Shown here: piece after piece, positions 53,674-63,868 of the stretch
How the letters are laid out: the number at the start of each line of letters is the position of its first letter
How positions within the stretch are numbered: the first letter of the stretch is position 1
Source of the DNA: Alphaproteobacteria bacterium
GTDB lineage: Bacteria > Pseudomonadota > Alphaproteobacteria > Micropepsales > Micropepsaceae
Reading direction: 5' to 3'
DNA length: 64,000 nt
Assembly (NCBI GenBank): GCA_020852655.1
Contig: JADZAI010000016.1
Span: 20,788-84,787, forward strand
Translations under genes and position numbers: made by a program
The notes under the pieces: model-generated
The model's input: only the letters and a program-made list of their open reading frames with translations
The model's database searches: none
Told to the model about the DNA's origin: nothing

Positions 53674-54278
53674 AGCGAAACCCTCTGAGGTTTGAGCATC
53701 TGGCCGAGTTCGGCCTCCGACATGTTCGGCTGATCTCCTTCCGCCATGGGCGTCGTGAGGTCGCTGGCCCGACGGCCGTCCGTTCCCGACGGCGGCCCCT
53801 CGAACTTGAAACGACGGTCAGGCCCAACATAGTTGCCATTGTCGAAAAAGGGCCGCTTGTCGCGTCCTATCCACAATATCCGCTGGAGCAACACCTGCGG
53901 CGTAACAGGCTTGGCCACGACGAAGTTCACGCCGGTATCGCGCATGCGGTTGACGTCGCGGCGCCGCACATGGCCGTGAACCATGACAACCGGCGTGTAG
54001 CAGTTCGGCTCCACTTTCGAGCGACGAAGCTTTTGGACGAATGCAAAGGCGTCTCCGTCCTTGATCGCGGTATTCATGATGATCAGGTCGATCGCATGGC
54101 CCGCAACGGCCTTGTCCGCCTCCTCGACCGACAGGCATCTCACGACCTCGCGGACGCCGAAGCCGAAGATGATCTGGCTCAGGACATCCAGCGCGTGCTG
54201 GCTGCTTTCCAGAAGCATCACGGTCGCGTCGGCGAGGTTGATCGTATCCTCGTCCTGTTTCGGGCGCGCCTTAGCCAC
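53670..54278 (-). CDS. cheYIII: CheYIII-like degenerate receiver
   Basis: A 202-residue protein with a receiver fold at about residues 18-135 and a C-terminal extension of about 65 residues (RDKRPFFDNGNYVGPDRRFKFEGPPSG...). The usual phospho-acceptor Asp is replaced by Asn69 in IIMNTAIKDG, and the acidic pair is reduced to LLES (Glu24), while Lys123 (VVAKPV) is kept. It therefore should not be phosphorylated normally. The order in the operon matches cheYIII of Caulobacter. The C-terminal PDRRFKFEGPP motif may bind a partner. Confidence 0.8.
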   Translation of the reverse strand: MAKARPKQDEDTINLADATVMLLESSQHALDVLSQIIFGFGVREVVRCLSVEEADKAVAGHAIDLIIMNTAIKDGDAFAFVQKLRRSKVEPNCYTPVVMVHGHVRRRDVNRMRDTGVNFVVAKPVTPQVLLQRILWIGRDKRPFFDNGNYVGPDRRFKFEGPPSGTDGRRASDLTTPMAEGDQPNMSEAELGQMLKPQRVSL

Positions 54279-54281
54279 GGC

Positions 54282-54620
54282 CTAGACCTCTTCCCAAACC
54301 TCGGCGGTCTCGACGCCCGCACCCGCGAGCCCGCCACCAAGCCGGGACCGGACATCGTGCAGCGTTATGCGATTGGCAGCCGTTGCAGCCCGGTCGGGGC
54401 AGAATGCGCCGTCATGCCCGCTCAGGGCGGCAACATAGTCGCGCAGGGCGGCCAGATGCTGAACGACCTTATCCAGTTGTTGCAGTCCGTCGAGCATCGA
54501 CGCGTCGGGCGGTATGTGATGGGAGAGATCGCATACCGCTCCCTCGACACGCAGCGTCATCTCGCGCGCGTGCTCCAACTCGCCGGCCAGAGCTTGAAAG
54601 ACCTTGTTGATGGCAGTCAT
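54282..54620 (-). CDS. cheU: CheU-like small chemotaxis-operon protein
   Basis: A 112-residue soluble helical protein (MTAINKVFQALAGELEHAREM...). No domain is recognised. Between cheD and the cheYIII-like gene it stands where cheU stands in Caulobacter. I chose the ATG at 54620; a TTG at 54635 would overlap the cheD stop. Assignment is by gene order only. Confidence 0.6.
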   Translation of the reverse strand: MTAINKVFQALAGELEHAREMTLRVEGAVCDLSHHIPPDASMLDGLQQLDKVVQHLAALRDYVAALSGHDGAFCPDRAATAANRITLHDVRSRLGGGLAGAGVETAEVWEEV

Positions 54621-54631
54621 GGAGGTCTCGA

Positions 54632-55192
54632 TCAAAAAAAATCGACGTCGCCAGCAGGAACCGCCGGGCGCTGCGTCTGTTCGGACCGGAAGATCGCGTT
54701 GCCGGGATCCTGCAACAGCATCTGTATCGCGCGGCCCGTTGCAGGCCAGAATTTCACGCGACGCGCACGATTACCGCCCAGGCTCTGGCCGACACACCGG
54801 ATACCTTCCGATTCCAGGAAGCGGACGGCGAAGCTGCTGTTCTTCGCACCGATATTGCCCAGCCCCTGGACCACATTGGCGCCGCCGAAGAGCTTCGCCT
54901 CGAAACGCGAGCGGAGCGCGCCACGCTGAAGAAGCGCGTTGATGAGCAACTCCATGGCATTGAGGCCGTATTTGACGGAGTCGGGGCCGCCCTCGTCGCC
55001 GGGGAGAATGAAATGGTTCATTCCGCCTATGCCCGCGACCGGGTCTCGCAGGCAGCACGCGACGCAGGAGCCGAGCACCGTCGAGAGCACCTCGTCCGGA
55101 TCGGCGGTGACACGATACTGGCCCTGCACGACATGGACCGTTCTTACGCCCGCATAGTCGGCGGCGGGCTGACGCTGCATTGCCTGTGTCAT
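54632..55192 (-). CDS. cheD: Chemoreceptor glutamine deamidase CheD
   Basis: A 186-residue enzyme that converts receptor glutamines to glutamates. The catalytic Cys43 is in LSTVLGSCVACCL, His60 in GGMNHF exactly 17 residues later as in the Thermotoga enzyme, and the preceding Ser37/Thr38 completes the triad. GGANVV and IGAKNSSFAVRFLESEGI are family motifs. It overlaps the cheYII gene by 4 bases. Confidence 0.93.
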   Translation of the reverse strand: MTQAMQRQPAADYAGVRTVHVVQGQYRVTADPDEVLSTVLGSCVACCLRDPVAGIGGMNHFILPGDEGGPDSVKYGLNAMELLINALLQRGALRSRFEAKLFGGANVVQGLGNIGAKNSSFAVRFLESEGIRCVGQSLGGNRARRVKFWPATGRAIQMLLQDPGNAIFRSEQTQRPAVPAGDVDFF

Positions 55193-55578
55193 GTCAGCGG
55201 CCCGAACACTTCCTCGATCTTCGTTCTCAGGGAGGCTGGAGAAAACGGCTTCACGACGTAGTTGTTGACGCCGAACTGCATGGCGCGCTGCACAAGCTCC
55301 TTGTCGGCCCGGCCTGTCAGCATGATGAAGGCCGTCTTTCGGAGCGACTCCTGGGAGCGAACCGCGCGCAACAGCCCAAGCCCGTCGAGCTTGGGCATGT
55401 TGAAATCCGAGATCACCAGGTGGCTCGGCCTGCTCAACAATGATTGCAGACCGTCCTCACCGTCGACGGCATCTCCGATATCGCGGAAGCCGATCTCCTG
55501 AAGCGCGGCACGCACCAGCGCGCGCATGGTGAGCTGGTCGTCGACGATCAGAACCTTGATGGCTGAGGCGGCGGGCAT
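55189..55578 (-). CDS. cheYII: Chemotaxis response regulator CheY (CheYII position)
   Basis: A 129-residue single receiver. The acidic pair is in IVDDQLTMR, the phospho-acceptor Asp58 in VISDFNMPKLDG, Thr in MLTGRAD and Lys110 in VVKPFSP, all intact. It should be phosphorylated by CheA and act at the flagellar switch or as a phosphate sink. The start shares a base with the cheB stop, and the end overlaps cheD. Confidence 0.92.
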   Translation of the reverse strand: MPAASAIKVLIVDDQLTMRALVRAALQEIGFRDIGDAVDGEDGLQSLLSRPSHLVISDFNMPKLDGLGLLRAVRSQESLRKTAFIMLTGRADKELVQRAMQFGVNNYVVKPFSPASLRTKIEEVFGPLT

Positions 55579-56591
55579 CAGGCAGTCCCCCGCGCTGCGG
55601 TTTCGCAGAGTCTGATCAAGGTCGAGCCGATGGCCGACAGTCTCACCTGACGTTCGACGGCGCCGATTTCGTAAGCCGCCTTGGGCATGCCGTAGACGAC
55701 ACTCGAGTCCTGATCCTGGCCGATGGTGCGCGCACCGGCATGGCGCATCTCCAGCAGGCCGGCGGCGCCGTCGCGCCCCATGCCCGTCAGGATCGCGCCG
55801 ACCCCGCGCGCGCCGACCACCCGCGCGACAGAACGGAAGAGAACATCCACCGAGGGACGGTGCCCATTCACGCTCGGCGCCTCGACCAGGCGGCACGACA
55901 GGCGGGCGCGGCCGGTGACCTCGAGATGCGACGCGCCGCCCGGCGCGATGTAAACACAGCCGGCGTCCAGCGGAGCACCGTCAAAGGCTTCCCTCACGTG
56001 CGGTGCGCATGTCCGGTCGAGGCGCATGGCGAAACTCGCCGTGAACGTCGCCGGCATGTGCTGCGTGATCAACGTCGGCGGGCAGTTCGCCGGAAACACC
56101 GACAGAACCGTCAGCAATGCTTCGACGCCGCCCGTGGACGAACCGATGGCGATGACCTGGTCACCGAACGCAGCGCTCGCCTGATGCGCCGCTTGGGCTA
56201 CCGGAGGCCGTGCCGTGACGCGCGCCGTTGCCGCCGCCTTCACCTTCTCGCAGAGTTCCGCGAGATCGGTCTTGTCCACGCAGTCGACCGCGCCCAGCTC
56301 GAGCGCTTCCAGCGTCAGCGCAGCCCCGTCGCGGGTCAGCGTCGAAACCATGACGACCGGCATCGGCCGCAGGCGCATGATCTTTTCCAGGAAGGCGATG
56401 CCCGACATCCCCGGCATCTCGACATCCAGGGTCACGACATCCGGCTCGTGGCGTTTGATCGCTTCGCGCGCTTCAAACGGGTCTCCGGCAGATCCTACGA
56501 CCTCGATCGCCGGATCCTGTCGCAGGATCGACGTCAGCAGCGCACGCATGGTTGCGGAATCGTCGATCACGAGGACGCGCACCGGCTTCAT
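55578..56591 (-). CDS. cheB: Protein-glutamate methylesterase CheB
   Basis: A 337-residue two-domain enzyme. The receiver has Asp56 ([13 protein letters not shown]). The esterase has the Ser in AIGSSTGG (about 149-155), His178 (TQHMP) and Asp274 (GMGRDGAAG). Phosphorylation by CheA would activate demethylation of receptors for adaptation. The start codon overlaps the cheR stop (ATGA). Confidence 0.95.
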   Translation of the reverse strand: MKPVRVLVIDDSATMRALLTSILRQDPAIEVVGSAGDPFEAREAIKRHEPDVVTLDVEMPGMSGIAFLEKIMRLRPMPVVMVSTLTRDGAALTLEALELGAVDCVDKTDLAELCEKVKAAATARVTARPPVAQAAHQASAAFGDQVIAIGSSTGGVEALLTVLSVFPANCPPTLITQHMPATFTASFAMRLDRTCAPHVREAFDGAPLDAGCVYIAPGGASHLEVTGRARLSCRLVEAPSVNGHRPSVDVLFRSVARVVGARGVGAILTGMGRDGAAGLLEMRHAGARTIGQDQDSSVVYGMPKAAYEIGAVERQVRLSAIGSTLIRLCETAARGTA

Positions 56592-57463
56592 GCGCCACCT
56601 GCCTGGCCGTCGAGGCGATACACCGTGTGGCCCTCGGGACGGAATCCCGGCACGTCGACGCGCTCCGAATGCCCGACATACAGGCGGCCGCCGGACGTCA
56701 GTCGATCGCGCAAACGCTGCCAGAGCTGGGCCTGCGTCGGCTCGTCGAAATAGATCACGACATTCCGGCAGAAGATGGCATCGAAGGCGCCCTGGAAGGG
56801 CCAGGAGCCGTTGAGATTCAACTGGCGGAACGAGACGAGCGCCTTCACGTCCTGCTTGATCGATGCCCATTCCGGCTTCTCGCCGCAGGGCTCGAACCAG
56901 CGCTGGCGAAGCTTGTCAGGCACCGCCTCCAGCGATGCATGCCGATACTGTCCGGCACGCCCCACCTTCAGGACATCGGGATCGATGTCGGTCGCGAGGA
57001 TGCGGATGTCGTAGGTGTTCGCGTTCGGGCACAGCTCGAGGACGGTCAGCGCAATCGAGTAGGCCTCCTCTCCGGTCGAGCATGCCGCGGACCAGAGACG
57101 CACCCTGCCGCCGGCCTTGGCCGACTCCAGCAGAGCCGGCAACACCGTCTGGCGAAGATGGTCGAAATGGTGGGGTTCGCGAAAGAAGCGCGTCACGTTG
57201 GTCGTCAGCGCCGAAACGAGCGCAAGACCTTCGTCGGCTCCTGCCGGTGAATTCAGGAGTTGGCGGTATTGCAGGAACGAAGTCAGCCCCAGCCGCCTCA
57301 GGCGCTTGGCCAGGCGGGAATACACGAGCGTCGCCTTGCTCTCGGGCAGCGAGATGCCGGTCTGCTCCATCAGCAGCGACGCGATCGCCGCGAAGTCGTC
57401 CCACGTGAAGTGGAATTCGCCCTCGACGATCGGCTCGGCTTTTCGCAAAGCAGCGGACGTCAT
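56588..57463 (-). CDS. cheR: Chemoreceptor methyltransferase CheR
   Basis: A 291-residue SAM-dependent enzyme. The N-terminal helical domain includes [22 protein letters not shown]. The SAM loop is [19 protein letters not shown], followed by [11 protein letters not shown] and the FCRNVVIYF strand. It methylates receptor glutamates. The MCP encoded upstream ends in DWQEF, a fitting docking tail for it. The ATG overlaps the cheW stop. Confidence 0.95.
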   Translation of the reverse strand: MTSAALRKAEPIVEGEFHFTWDDFAAIASLLMEQTGISLPESKATLVYSRLAKRLRRLGLTSFLQYRQLLNSPAGADEGLALVSALTTNVTRFFREPHHFDHLRQTVLPALLESAKAGGRVRLWSAACSTGEEAYSIALTVLELCPNANTYDIRILATDIDPDVLKVGRAGQYRHASLEAVPDKLRQRWFEPCGEKPEWASIKQDVKALVSFRQLNLNGSWPFQGAFDAIFCRNVVIYFDEPTQAQLWQRLRDRLTSGGRLYVGHSERVDVPGFRPEGHTVYRLDGQAGGA

Positions 57464-57927
57464 GCGGCGGCGTCCATCTGCTCGCCGGGGACGATGTCCT
57501 CGATGGCGATCCACGAGATCATCCGGCCTTCGACCGCAATGATGCCCCTGATGAACTGCGAAACCGTCTCGCAGCCGACCTTCGGCGTCGGCTGCACCAT
57601 GGCTGTCTCGACGGTGAGAATGTCAGAGACCGCATCGACGAGCAGACCCACCAGCTTGTCGCGCGAGCGCACCACGATGATCACGCTGCGCTGCTGGGCA
57701 TCGGTCTGGCCGAGGCCAAGCCGGTCCTTGAGGTCGAGCACCGGAAGAACCGCACCGCGGAGATTGATGACCCCGCGGACATAGCGCGGCGTGTTGGGCA
57801 GGACGGTCGTCAGCGTCCATCCGCGGATTTCGCGAACCGACATCACGTCCAGGCAGAATTCCTGGTCGTCGATCCGGAACGAGATGAGCTCCTGCGTCGT
57901 GGGAGTGCTGGTGACAGGTTCGGTCAT
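57460..57927 (-). CDS. cheW: Chemotaxis coupling protein CheW
   Basis: A 155-residue protein of two small beta-barrels (ELISFRIDDQEFCLDVMSVREIRGW, RGVINLRGAVLPVLDLKDRLGL, VRSRDKLVGLLVDAVSDIL). It joins the receptor tips to CheA in the membrane-proximal array. It lies 2 bases after cheA and overlaps cheR. Confidence 0.95.
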   Translation of the reverse strand: MTEPVTSTPTTQELISFRIDDQEFCLDVMSVREIRGWTLTTVLPNTPRYVRGVINLRGAVLPVLDLKDRLGLGQTDAQQRSVIIVVRSRDKLVGLLVDAVSDILTVETAMVQPTPKVGCETVSQFIRGIIAVEGRMISWIAIEDIVPGEQMDAAA

Positions 57928-57929
57928 GT

Positions 57930-60005
57930 TCAGCTCGCTCTTGCAAACCGCATAGGCTCAGCCTTGCCGGCCTGGTGTTCGATGATGGTGTCTACGTCGA
58001 GAATCAGGGCCACCCGGCCGTCGCCGAGAATCGTCGCGGCGGCGATGCCGTTGACGTGCCGGTAGTTGGCTTCAAGGCTTTTGATGACGACCTGCCGCTG
58101 GCCGTGAATGGCTTCGACGACCATGGCGGCACGTCCGCCGATCTCCGATTCCACCAGCAGGACGATGCCGGTCGCCGGATCGATCGGATGGTCCCGGAGG
58201 CCGAGCGCCACGGCCACGTCGATCAGCGGAACATGGGCGCCGCGGATCGACAGGACTGCCTGTTGCGGACCGATGCGGCGTATGTCGGCGGGCTTCGGCT
58301 GAAGCGATTCCAGCACGGCCGTCAGCGGCGCGACATAGGTCTGGCCCGCCACCGACACCACCATGCCGTCGAGAACCGCGAGGGTGAGCGGCAACGACAT
58401 CGTGAAGGTCGAGCCCTGCCCCGGCTTCGAGCTGATCGCGATGCGCCCGCCGAGCGCCTGGATCGAGCGCTTCACGACATCCATGCCGACGCCGCGGCCG
58501 GAAATGTTGGAGACCGCGGCCGCGGTCGAGAAGCCAGGCAGGAAGATGAGGTTGTCGGCCTCTTCGTCGGTGAGCTGCGCTTCCGGCGCGATCAGACCTT
58601 TTGCAATCGCGATATCCCGCACGCGCGGGCGGTCGATGCCTTTGCCGTCGTCCGATACCTCTATGACGATTCGGCCGGACCTGTGGCAGGCGGCCAGGCG
58701 CACGACGCCTTCGGCAGGCTTGCCGGCCTGAAGGCGCTGGTCCGGACCTTCCAGCCCGTGGTCGATCGCGTTGCGCAGCATGTGCGTGATCGGATCCGAC
58801 AGGCGTTCGATCACCGTCTTGTCGACTTCGGTCGCCTCGCCGTCCGTCACCAGCCGCACGAGTTTTCCGGTGGCGGCCGATATCTCGCGCACCAATCGGG
58901 GCATCCGCTGGAAGACCGACCGAACGGGCTGCGCCCGGATGGCCATGACGCTGTCCTGTATCTCGCGCGTCAGGTGTTCCAGCTCTTCCAGGCCGATCGC
59001 CACCGCGGACGAGCGCGCAATGCCGCTTTCCGTGACCCGCTGCGCAATCATGGCCTGATTGATCACGAGCTCGCCGACCAGATCGATCATGCGGTCTACC
59101 CGGTCGAGATCGACGCGTATCGTCGGGCTAGCCGCCGCAGCGGCCGCGACATCGGCCTTCTGTTCGAGCGGGACGCTCACAAGCGGCACCTGCTGGGGCG
59201 CACTCGGCGCTTCCACGATGACCGCTTCGACGATGGCCGCCGGCGTCGACGTGGCGGGTTCGACGGCGCCCTGCGTGATGGAAACCAGGCAATCGTCGCC
59301 TACGAAATCGAATATCTCCTCGATTCGCACCCGGTCGACATCCGCCGGCAGCTCGATCTCCCACCGCAGATAGGACTTGTCCGGATCGAGCTGATCGAAC
59401 GGCGGAAGCTCATCGTCGATCAGCGTCGTGTGCGCTTCGCCAAGCCGGCCGAGTTCGCGCAGGAACAGAATTGCGTCGTGACCCTTCGCGTACATCGCAG
59501 ACAAGGGCTGGAGCCTCACCTGCCACGGCGACGGCGTGCTTTCCAGGGCGGGCAGGTCGAATTCCACGACGACCGGCGCAAATCCGAATTCATCTGTCCG
59601 GCGCTCCACGATCGGAGCCGCGGGCTCTTCGGCCATCGCCAATTCTTGCGCAACGGAGCGACCGCGCGCTTCATCCGGCGAAGTGCCGTTGCGTGCCGCG
59701 ACGACAAAGTCCGCCAGGACATCCGCCGCGCGCAACATCGTCTTGATCAGCGCCGGTTCGGCGGCCCGCCGGCCGGACCGGAGGTCGTCGAGCGCCGTCT
59801 CGAACACATGCGCAAAGGTGACGAGTTCCTCGAAGCCGAACGCGCCGGCGCCACCCTTGACCGAATGGACGGCCCGGAAGACGGCGTTGACGGTTTCGGA
59901 ATCGCCCGTGCCCAGCTCGAGCGCCAGCAGGCCTTGCTCGAGATCGCCGAGCAGCTCGTCGCATTCCTGGAAGTAGGTCGCCTTGATGGCGTCCATCGGG
60001 TCCAA
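57930..60005 (-). CDS. cheA: Chemotaxis histidine kinase CheA
   Basis: A 691-residue kinase. P1 has the phospho-His47 in AVFRAVHSVKGGAGAFG. Dimerisation, ATPase (LRNAIDHGLE N-box, DDGKGID, GRGVGMDVV) and CheW-like C-terminal domain (VVSVAGQTYVAPLTAVLE) follow. The start is TTG at 60005, supported by AGGAG 6 bases upstream; an ATG at 59996 is too far from it. A spacer of about 130 residues between P1 and the dimer domain holds an extra strand-rich region in place of a clear P2. Confidence 0.95.
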   Translation of the reverse strand: MDPMDAIKATYFQECDELLGDLEQGLLALELGTGDSETVNAVFRAVHSVKGGAGAFGFEELVTFAHVFETALDDLRSGRRAAEPALIKTMLRAADVLADFVVAARNGTSPDEARGRSVAQELAMAEEPAAPIVERRTDEFGFAPVVVEFDLPALESTPSPWQVRLQPLSAMYAKGHDAILFLRELGRLGEAHTTLIDDELPPFDQLDPDKSYLRWEIELPADVDRVRIEEIFDFVGDDCLVSITQGAVEPATSTPAAIVEAVIVEAPSAPQQVPLVSVPLEQKADVAAAAAASPTIRVDLDRVDRMIDLVGELVINQAMIAQRVTESGIARSSAVAIGLEELEHLTREIQDSVMAIRAQPVRSVFQRMPRLVREISAATGKLVRLVTDGEATEVDKTVIERLSDPITHMLRNAIDHGLEGPDQRLQAGKPAEGVVRLAACHRSGRIVIEVSDDGKGIDRPRVRDIAIAKGLIAPEAQLTDEEADNLIFLPGFSTAAAVSNISGRGVGMDVVKRSIQALGGRIAISSKPGQGSTFTMSLPLTLAVLDGMVVSVAGQTYVAPLTAVLESLQPKPADIRRIGPQQAVLSIRGAHVPLIDVAVALGLRDHPIDPATGIVLLVESEIGGRAAMVVEAIHGQRQVVIKSLEANYRHVNGIAAATILGDGRVALILDVDTIIEHQAGKAEPMRFARAS

Positions 60006-60014
60006 GTTCGTCTC

Positions 60015-60380
60015 CTAAGCCGAAACGCGCCTTACAGCGCCGATCAGCGACTCGGCGTTGAACGGCTTGACGATCCAACCGGTGGCCCCGGCCGCGCGCG
60101 CACGATTCTTCTTGTCCGGATCGCTTTCCGTGGACAGGACCAGAATGGGCTTGGCGCGATGCTGCTCCGTGCCGCGCACCGCCTCGATGAAGCCGTATCC
60201 GTCCATCCGCGGCATGTTGATGTCGGTGATGATGACGTCCGGGCTGCACTCCGCCAGCACACGTACGCCGTCGACCCCGTCTTCGGCCTGGACCACCACG
60301 AAGCCCGCGTCCTTCAGGACCTTCGCGAGCATTTCGCGCATCATCCGGGAATCATCGACCGTGAGGATTGTCTTCGTCAC
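60015..60380 (-). CDS. cheYI: Chemotaxis response regulator CheY (CheYI position)
   Basis: A 121-residue single receiver with the acidic pair in TVDDSRMMR, phospho-acceptor Asp53 (ITDINMPRMDG), Thr/Ser in LSTES and Lys in WIVKPF. It is the first of two fully equipped CheY proteins in the operon. The GTG start overlaps the STAS gene stop. Confidence 0.92.
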   Translation of the reverse strand: MTKTILTVDDSRMMREMLAKVLKDAGFVVVQAEDGVDGVRVLAECSPDVIITDINMPRMDGYGFIEAVRGTEQHRAKPILVLSTESDPDKKNRARAAGATGWIVKPFNAESLIGAVRRVSA

Positions 60381-60649
60381 GCTGTATGGCCCTCCTCCAA
60401 GAGTATCTGCGCGCCGGCCATCGCGAGCGCATCGCGCAATCCTTCGGAGGGGTTCCACACGCGGAACACCCGGCCGTCGGACTGCCAGCACTTTCTTGCG
60501 GCCAGCAGGACTTGCAGGGCCTGGGCGCCGAGCCGCTCGACGCCGGACGCATCGATGTTGAGATCGACGCCTCGCAGCTCCGACAATTGTGCAAACAGCG
60601 GTCGCGCCGTCACGGTATCCAGCGAGGCGGAGAGCGTGAGTGTCGTCAT
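60377..60649 (-). CDS. cheX: STAS-domain protein (position of Caulobacter cheX)
   Basis: A 90-residue STAS-domain protein (LNIDASGVERLGAQALQVLLAARKCW). The strand-helix with the DASGVERLG motif is where anti-sigma antagonists carry the phosphorylated Ser, here in ASG. The same gene follows the receptor gene in the Caulobacter cluster, where it is called cheX; it is not related to the CheX phosphatase. Its role there is not settled. Confidence 0.82.
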   Translation of the reverse strand: MTTLTLSASLDTVTARPLFAQLSELRGVDLNIDASGVERLGAQALQVLLAARKCWQSDGRVFRVWNPSEGLRDALAMAGAQILLEEGHTA

Positions 60650-60661
60650 GCCGGCTCTCCC

Positions 60662-63600
60662 TTAGAATTCCTGCCAGTCGGCGTCGTCGGCACCGGCGAT
60701 GGCGCCGCCGGACGCAAACTGGACGACACGGCGCTTCTGTTGCGTGACGGTCTGTCCCGCCGGCCGCAGCGGAGCCGGCGCCGGGCGCTTGGCGGGCGGC
60801 GCGATGTCGACCACGTCGGCGCCGGTGCGGAAGCGGCCGATCAGCGCCATCAGCTCGCTCGTCTCCTGATTGAGCGAGTGGCTCGCTGCGGTCGACTCTT
60901 CGACCATCGCCGCGTTCTGCTGGGTCACCTGGTCCATCTGATTGACGGCCGTGTTGACCTCGGCCAGTGCGGTCGACTGCTCCTGCGCCGATGCCGCGAT
61001 CCCCGACACGAGGTCGCTGACTTCGGTCACGTGATGCGCGATGTCGCTCAGAGCCTTTCCGGCTTCGCCAACCAGCTTGACGCCGGATTCGACCTGTTGG
61101 CTGCTCGCCGAGATGAGATCCTTGATCTCCTTGGCCGCATCGGACGAACGCTGGGCCAGCGCGCGGACTTCCGAAGCGACAACCGCGAAGCCACGGCCGG
61201 CGTCGCCTGCCCGCGCAGCCTCCACGCCGGCATTGAGGGCGAGAAGGTTGGTCTGGAACGCGATCTCGTCGATCACCCCGATGATCTGCGATATCTGCTT
61301 GGAGGATTTTTCGATCTCCGCCATGGCGGCAACCGTCTTCTGGACCACCTGGCCGCTGGCCTCGGCATTGGCCTTGGTCGTCGCCACCGCGGTGTGGGCC
61401 TGCTTGGCGCCTTCCGCCGACTTGCGCACGGTCGCGGTGATCTCATCGAGCGCCGCGGCGGTCTCTTCGAGGCTCGCCGCCTGCTGCTCCGTCCGCTTGG
61501 ACAGATCGTCGGCGGCCTGGGTGATTTCGCCGGCGCCGGTGCGGATGCCGCTCGCATTGACGACGACCGCGCGCATCGTGTCCTGGAGCTGCTCCGCGGC
61601 GTGGTTGAAGTCGCTGCGCAACTGCTCGTACTGGCCCGAGAACGCGTCGTTCAGCCGGATCGTGAGATCGCCCGCGGAGAGCCCCTTCAGGCCGGACGCC
61701 AGCGAGCCGACGACCTTTTCCTGTTCTTCAGCGCGCGCTTCCCGCTCGTGCTCCGCGCTGTTCCGCTCCGCCTCGGCGGCGGTGATGTCGCTGGCGAATT
61801 CGACGATCTTGAAGGGCTTGCCGTTCCCGTCGAGCACGGGATTATACGTCGCCTGGATCCAGACGTGACGTCCCGCGCCGTCGACGCGCGGATACTTGCC
61901 CGATTGCGCTTCGCCCCGTGCCAGCGCCGCCCAGAACGCCTCATACTCCGTTCCGTTGCGCTGATCGGCGGGGACCAGGGTCCGGTGATGCTTTCCTTTG
62001 ATCGCGTCGGCCGCGTGGCCGAAGATCTGCGAGAAGTTGGCATTGACCTGCTGGAGGGTGCCGTCGAGGCCGAGTTCGGCGATCGACTGGGCGCGATCCA
62101 GCGCCGCCAGCTTCCCGGTGTTCATGCGCGCGACGGTGACGTCGTCCCACTGAAGCATGTTGCCGATGTAGTTGCGATGGGCATCGTACGCGGCACTGAC
62201 GTTCAGCTCGATCTTCAGATCGCCGATCGAGATGTCCGTCCGGTGGGGCAGACGCGACGGATCGGCCAGCAACTGGCGCTGATGCGCGGGGTTGCGGTGG
62301 AACTTGTCGATGCACTGCCCGACCAGGTGCGCAGGATCGAAGTCCGGCCACACCGTGCGGAAGGCCGCCATGTTCGCCGAGAACAGACGAACCGACGCTT
62401 CGTTCACGAAGGTGATCTTCAGATCGCGGTCGACCATCATCATGGCCGCCGATGAGCCGCTGAACGCCGCGCTTTTGAACGCTACTTCCGCGGCGCGACG
62501 CTCCTCTTCGGTCACGTCCGTGGCAAACTTTACGACGCGGACGACCTTTCCCGAACGATCGCTGATCGGGTTGTAGGACCCCTGGATCCAGACTTCGCGG
62601 CCACCACGACCAAGCCGCTTGTATTTGGCCGCCTGGAACGTACCGCGGTTGAGCGCTTCCCAGAACGCGGTGTAGTCGGGCGAGGACCGGTCAGCGGCAT
62701 CCACGAACATGCTGTGGTGCTTGCCGACGATTTCGTCGGTCGTGTAGCCCATGACCTTGCAGAAGTTCTCGTTGGCCGAGAGCACCTTGCCGTCGGGGCT
62801 GAACTCGATCACGGCCTGCGAGCGCGAGACCGCGGCGAGCATTGCCGCAGCGCCCGTCTCGGCCTCCTCGAAGCGGCGCGCGTCTTCCGCGGCACGTTCG
62901 GCCATCGCATCGCGCAGGACCTTGAGGGTCTGGGCGATCGCGCCGGTCTCATGTCCGTCGCTCGTATAGGGAACGTCAACATGATACTCGCCCGAGCGCA
63001 GGGCGTTCATCACGCCCGTGAGCGCCTTGAAGCGCCGGCCAAGGCCCGAAGCGACCACCCAGGCCAACGCTATGGCAGCGGCCAGCGCCGCACCCAGCAA
63101 CGCGAGTTCGACGATCAACGACTGCTGGAGGCTTTCGCTGCGGGCGGCCAGGAGGCGATCCAGCTCGCCGGCCGTCACCTGCCAGGCACGGTCGACCGCC
63201 GTCTCGAACGACTTGAACGCCGCGTCGGGGCTGCGGCCGGCCTCGATGTCGGCGGTCAGCGCTGCGGCGGTGCGGGCCAGCGCGTCGGCGGGTTCCGAAA
63301 TTGCTGCGCGCGTCTTGCCGTCGGGGTTGTTCGCCATGGCAGATGTGAGCGAGGCCGCACTGGCGTCCACGGCGTCCTGGAGGTCTTCCGCGGCCACGCT
63401 GAGGCGGATCGCCGCCTCGGACGGATCACCCGCTGCGCCGAGGCGCTCAACGAGAATGCGCCCCGACGCAAGGGTCACGGGGAGCCGAACGGTCGCAGCA
63501 TCCATCGCATAGAAGCTGTCGAGGTCGGGATCGAGCGTCAGGTTGGAGCTGTCGGCCACCTTGACGATGAGGCGGAGGGTGGCCGTGAGCCGGTCAGCCG

Positions 63601-63868
63601 CGTTCGTCGCATCGTTTATCGCTGCCACGTCGCCGGGCGCCGCGAAGGCCGCCACCGCGTCGGCTTGCACCGCACCGCTCGACCGGGCCGACGCCCAGAT
63701 CGTCTGAAGCACGGACACGCCGGCACGTTCCTTTTCGGCGACGGCAATTTCTTGCTCCGCCCGATTGTAAAGGAGCACGGCGCCAAAAATCGCGGCGGCC
63801 AGGAATATGGCCGAAACCAGCATGAACCGCGTCCATATAGACAGACGACGATTGAGCGCGTCGATCAT
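60662..63868 (-). CDS. Methyl-accepting chemotaxis protein with three PAS domains
   Basis: A 1068-residue receptor. TM1 spans about residues 14-34 and TM2 about 255-275, bounding a helical periplasmic domain of about 220 residues. HAMP follows, then three PAS units (about 345-460, 470-590 and 600-715), a second HAMP-like segment and the MCP signalling domain with the tip [21 protein letters not shown]. The last five residues are DWQEF, a CheR/CheB tether like the NWETF tails. Upstream ATG 63907 adds 13 residues. It is the first gene of the che operon. Confidence 0.93.
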   Translation of the reverse strand: MIDALNRRLSIWTRFMLVSAIFLAAAIFGAVLLYNRAEQEIAVAEKERAGVSVLQTIWASARSSGAVQADAVAAFAAPGDVAAINDATNAADRLTATLRLIVKVADSSNLTLDPDLDSFYAMDAATVRLPVTLASGRILVERLGAAGDPSEAAIRLSVAAEDLQDAVDASAASLTSAMANNPDGKTRAAISEPADALARTAAALTADIEAGRSPDAAFKSFETAVDRAWQVTAGELDRLLAARSESLQQSLIVELALLGAALAAAIALAWVVASGLGRRFKALTGVMNALRSGEYHVDVPYTSDGHETGAIAQTLKVLRDAMAERAAEDARRFEEAETGAAAMLAAVSRSQAVIEFSPDGKVLSANENFCKVMGYTTDEIVGKHHSMFVDAADRSSPDYTAFWEALNRGTFQAAKYKRLGRGGREVWIQGSYNPISDRSGKVVRVVKFATDVTEEERRAAEVAFKSAAFSGSSAAMMMVDRDLKITFVNEASVRLFSANMAAFRTVWPDFDPAHLVGQCIDKFHRNPAHQRQLLADPSRLPHRTDISIGDLKIELNVSAAYDAHRNYIGNMLQWDDVTVARMNTGKLAALDRAQSIAELGLDGTLQQVNANFSQIFGHAADAIKGKHHRTLVPADQRNGTEYEAFWAALARGEAQSGKYPRVDGAGRHVWIQATYNPVLDGNGKPFKIVEFASDITAAEAERNSAEHEREARAEEQEKVVGSLASGLKGLSAGDLTIRLNDAFSGQYEQLRSDFNHAAEQLQDTMRAVVVNASGIRTGAGEITQAADDLSKRTEQQAASLEETAAALDEITATVRKSAEGAKQAHTAVATTKANAEASGQVVQKTVAAMAEIEKSSKQISQIIGVIDEIAFQTNLLALNAGVEAARAGDAGRGFAVVASEVRALAQRSSDAAKEIKDLISASSQQVESGVKLVGEAGKALSDIAHHVTEVSDLVSGIAASAQEQSTALAEVNTAVNQMDQVTQQNAAMVEESTAASHSLNQETSELMALIGRFRTGADVVDIAPPAKRPAPAPLRPAGQTVTQQKRRVVQFASGGAIAGADDADWQEF

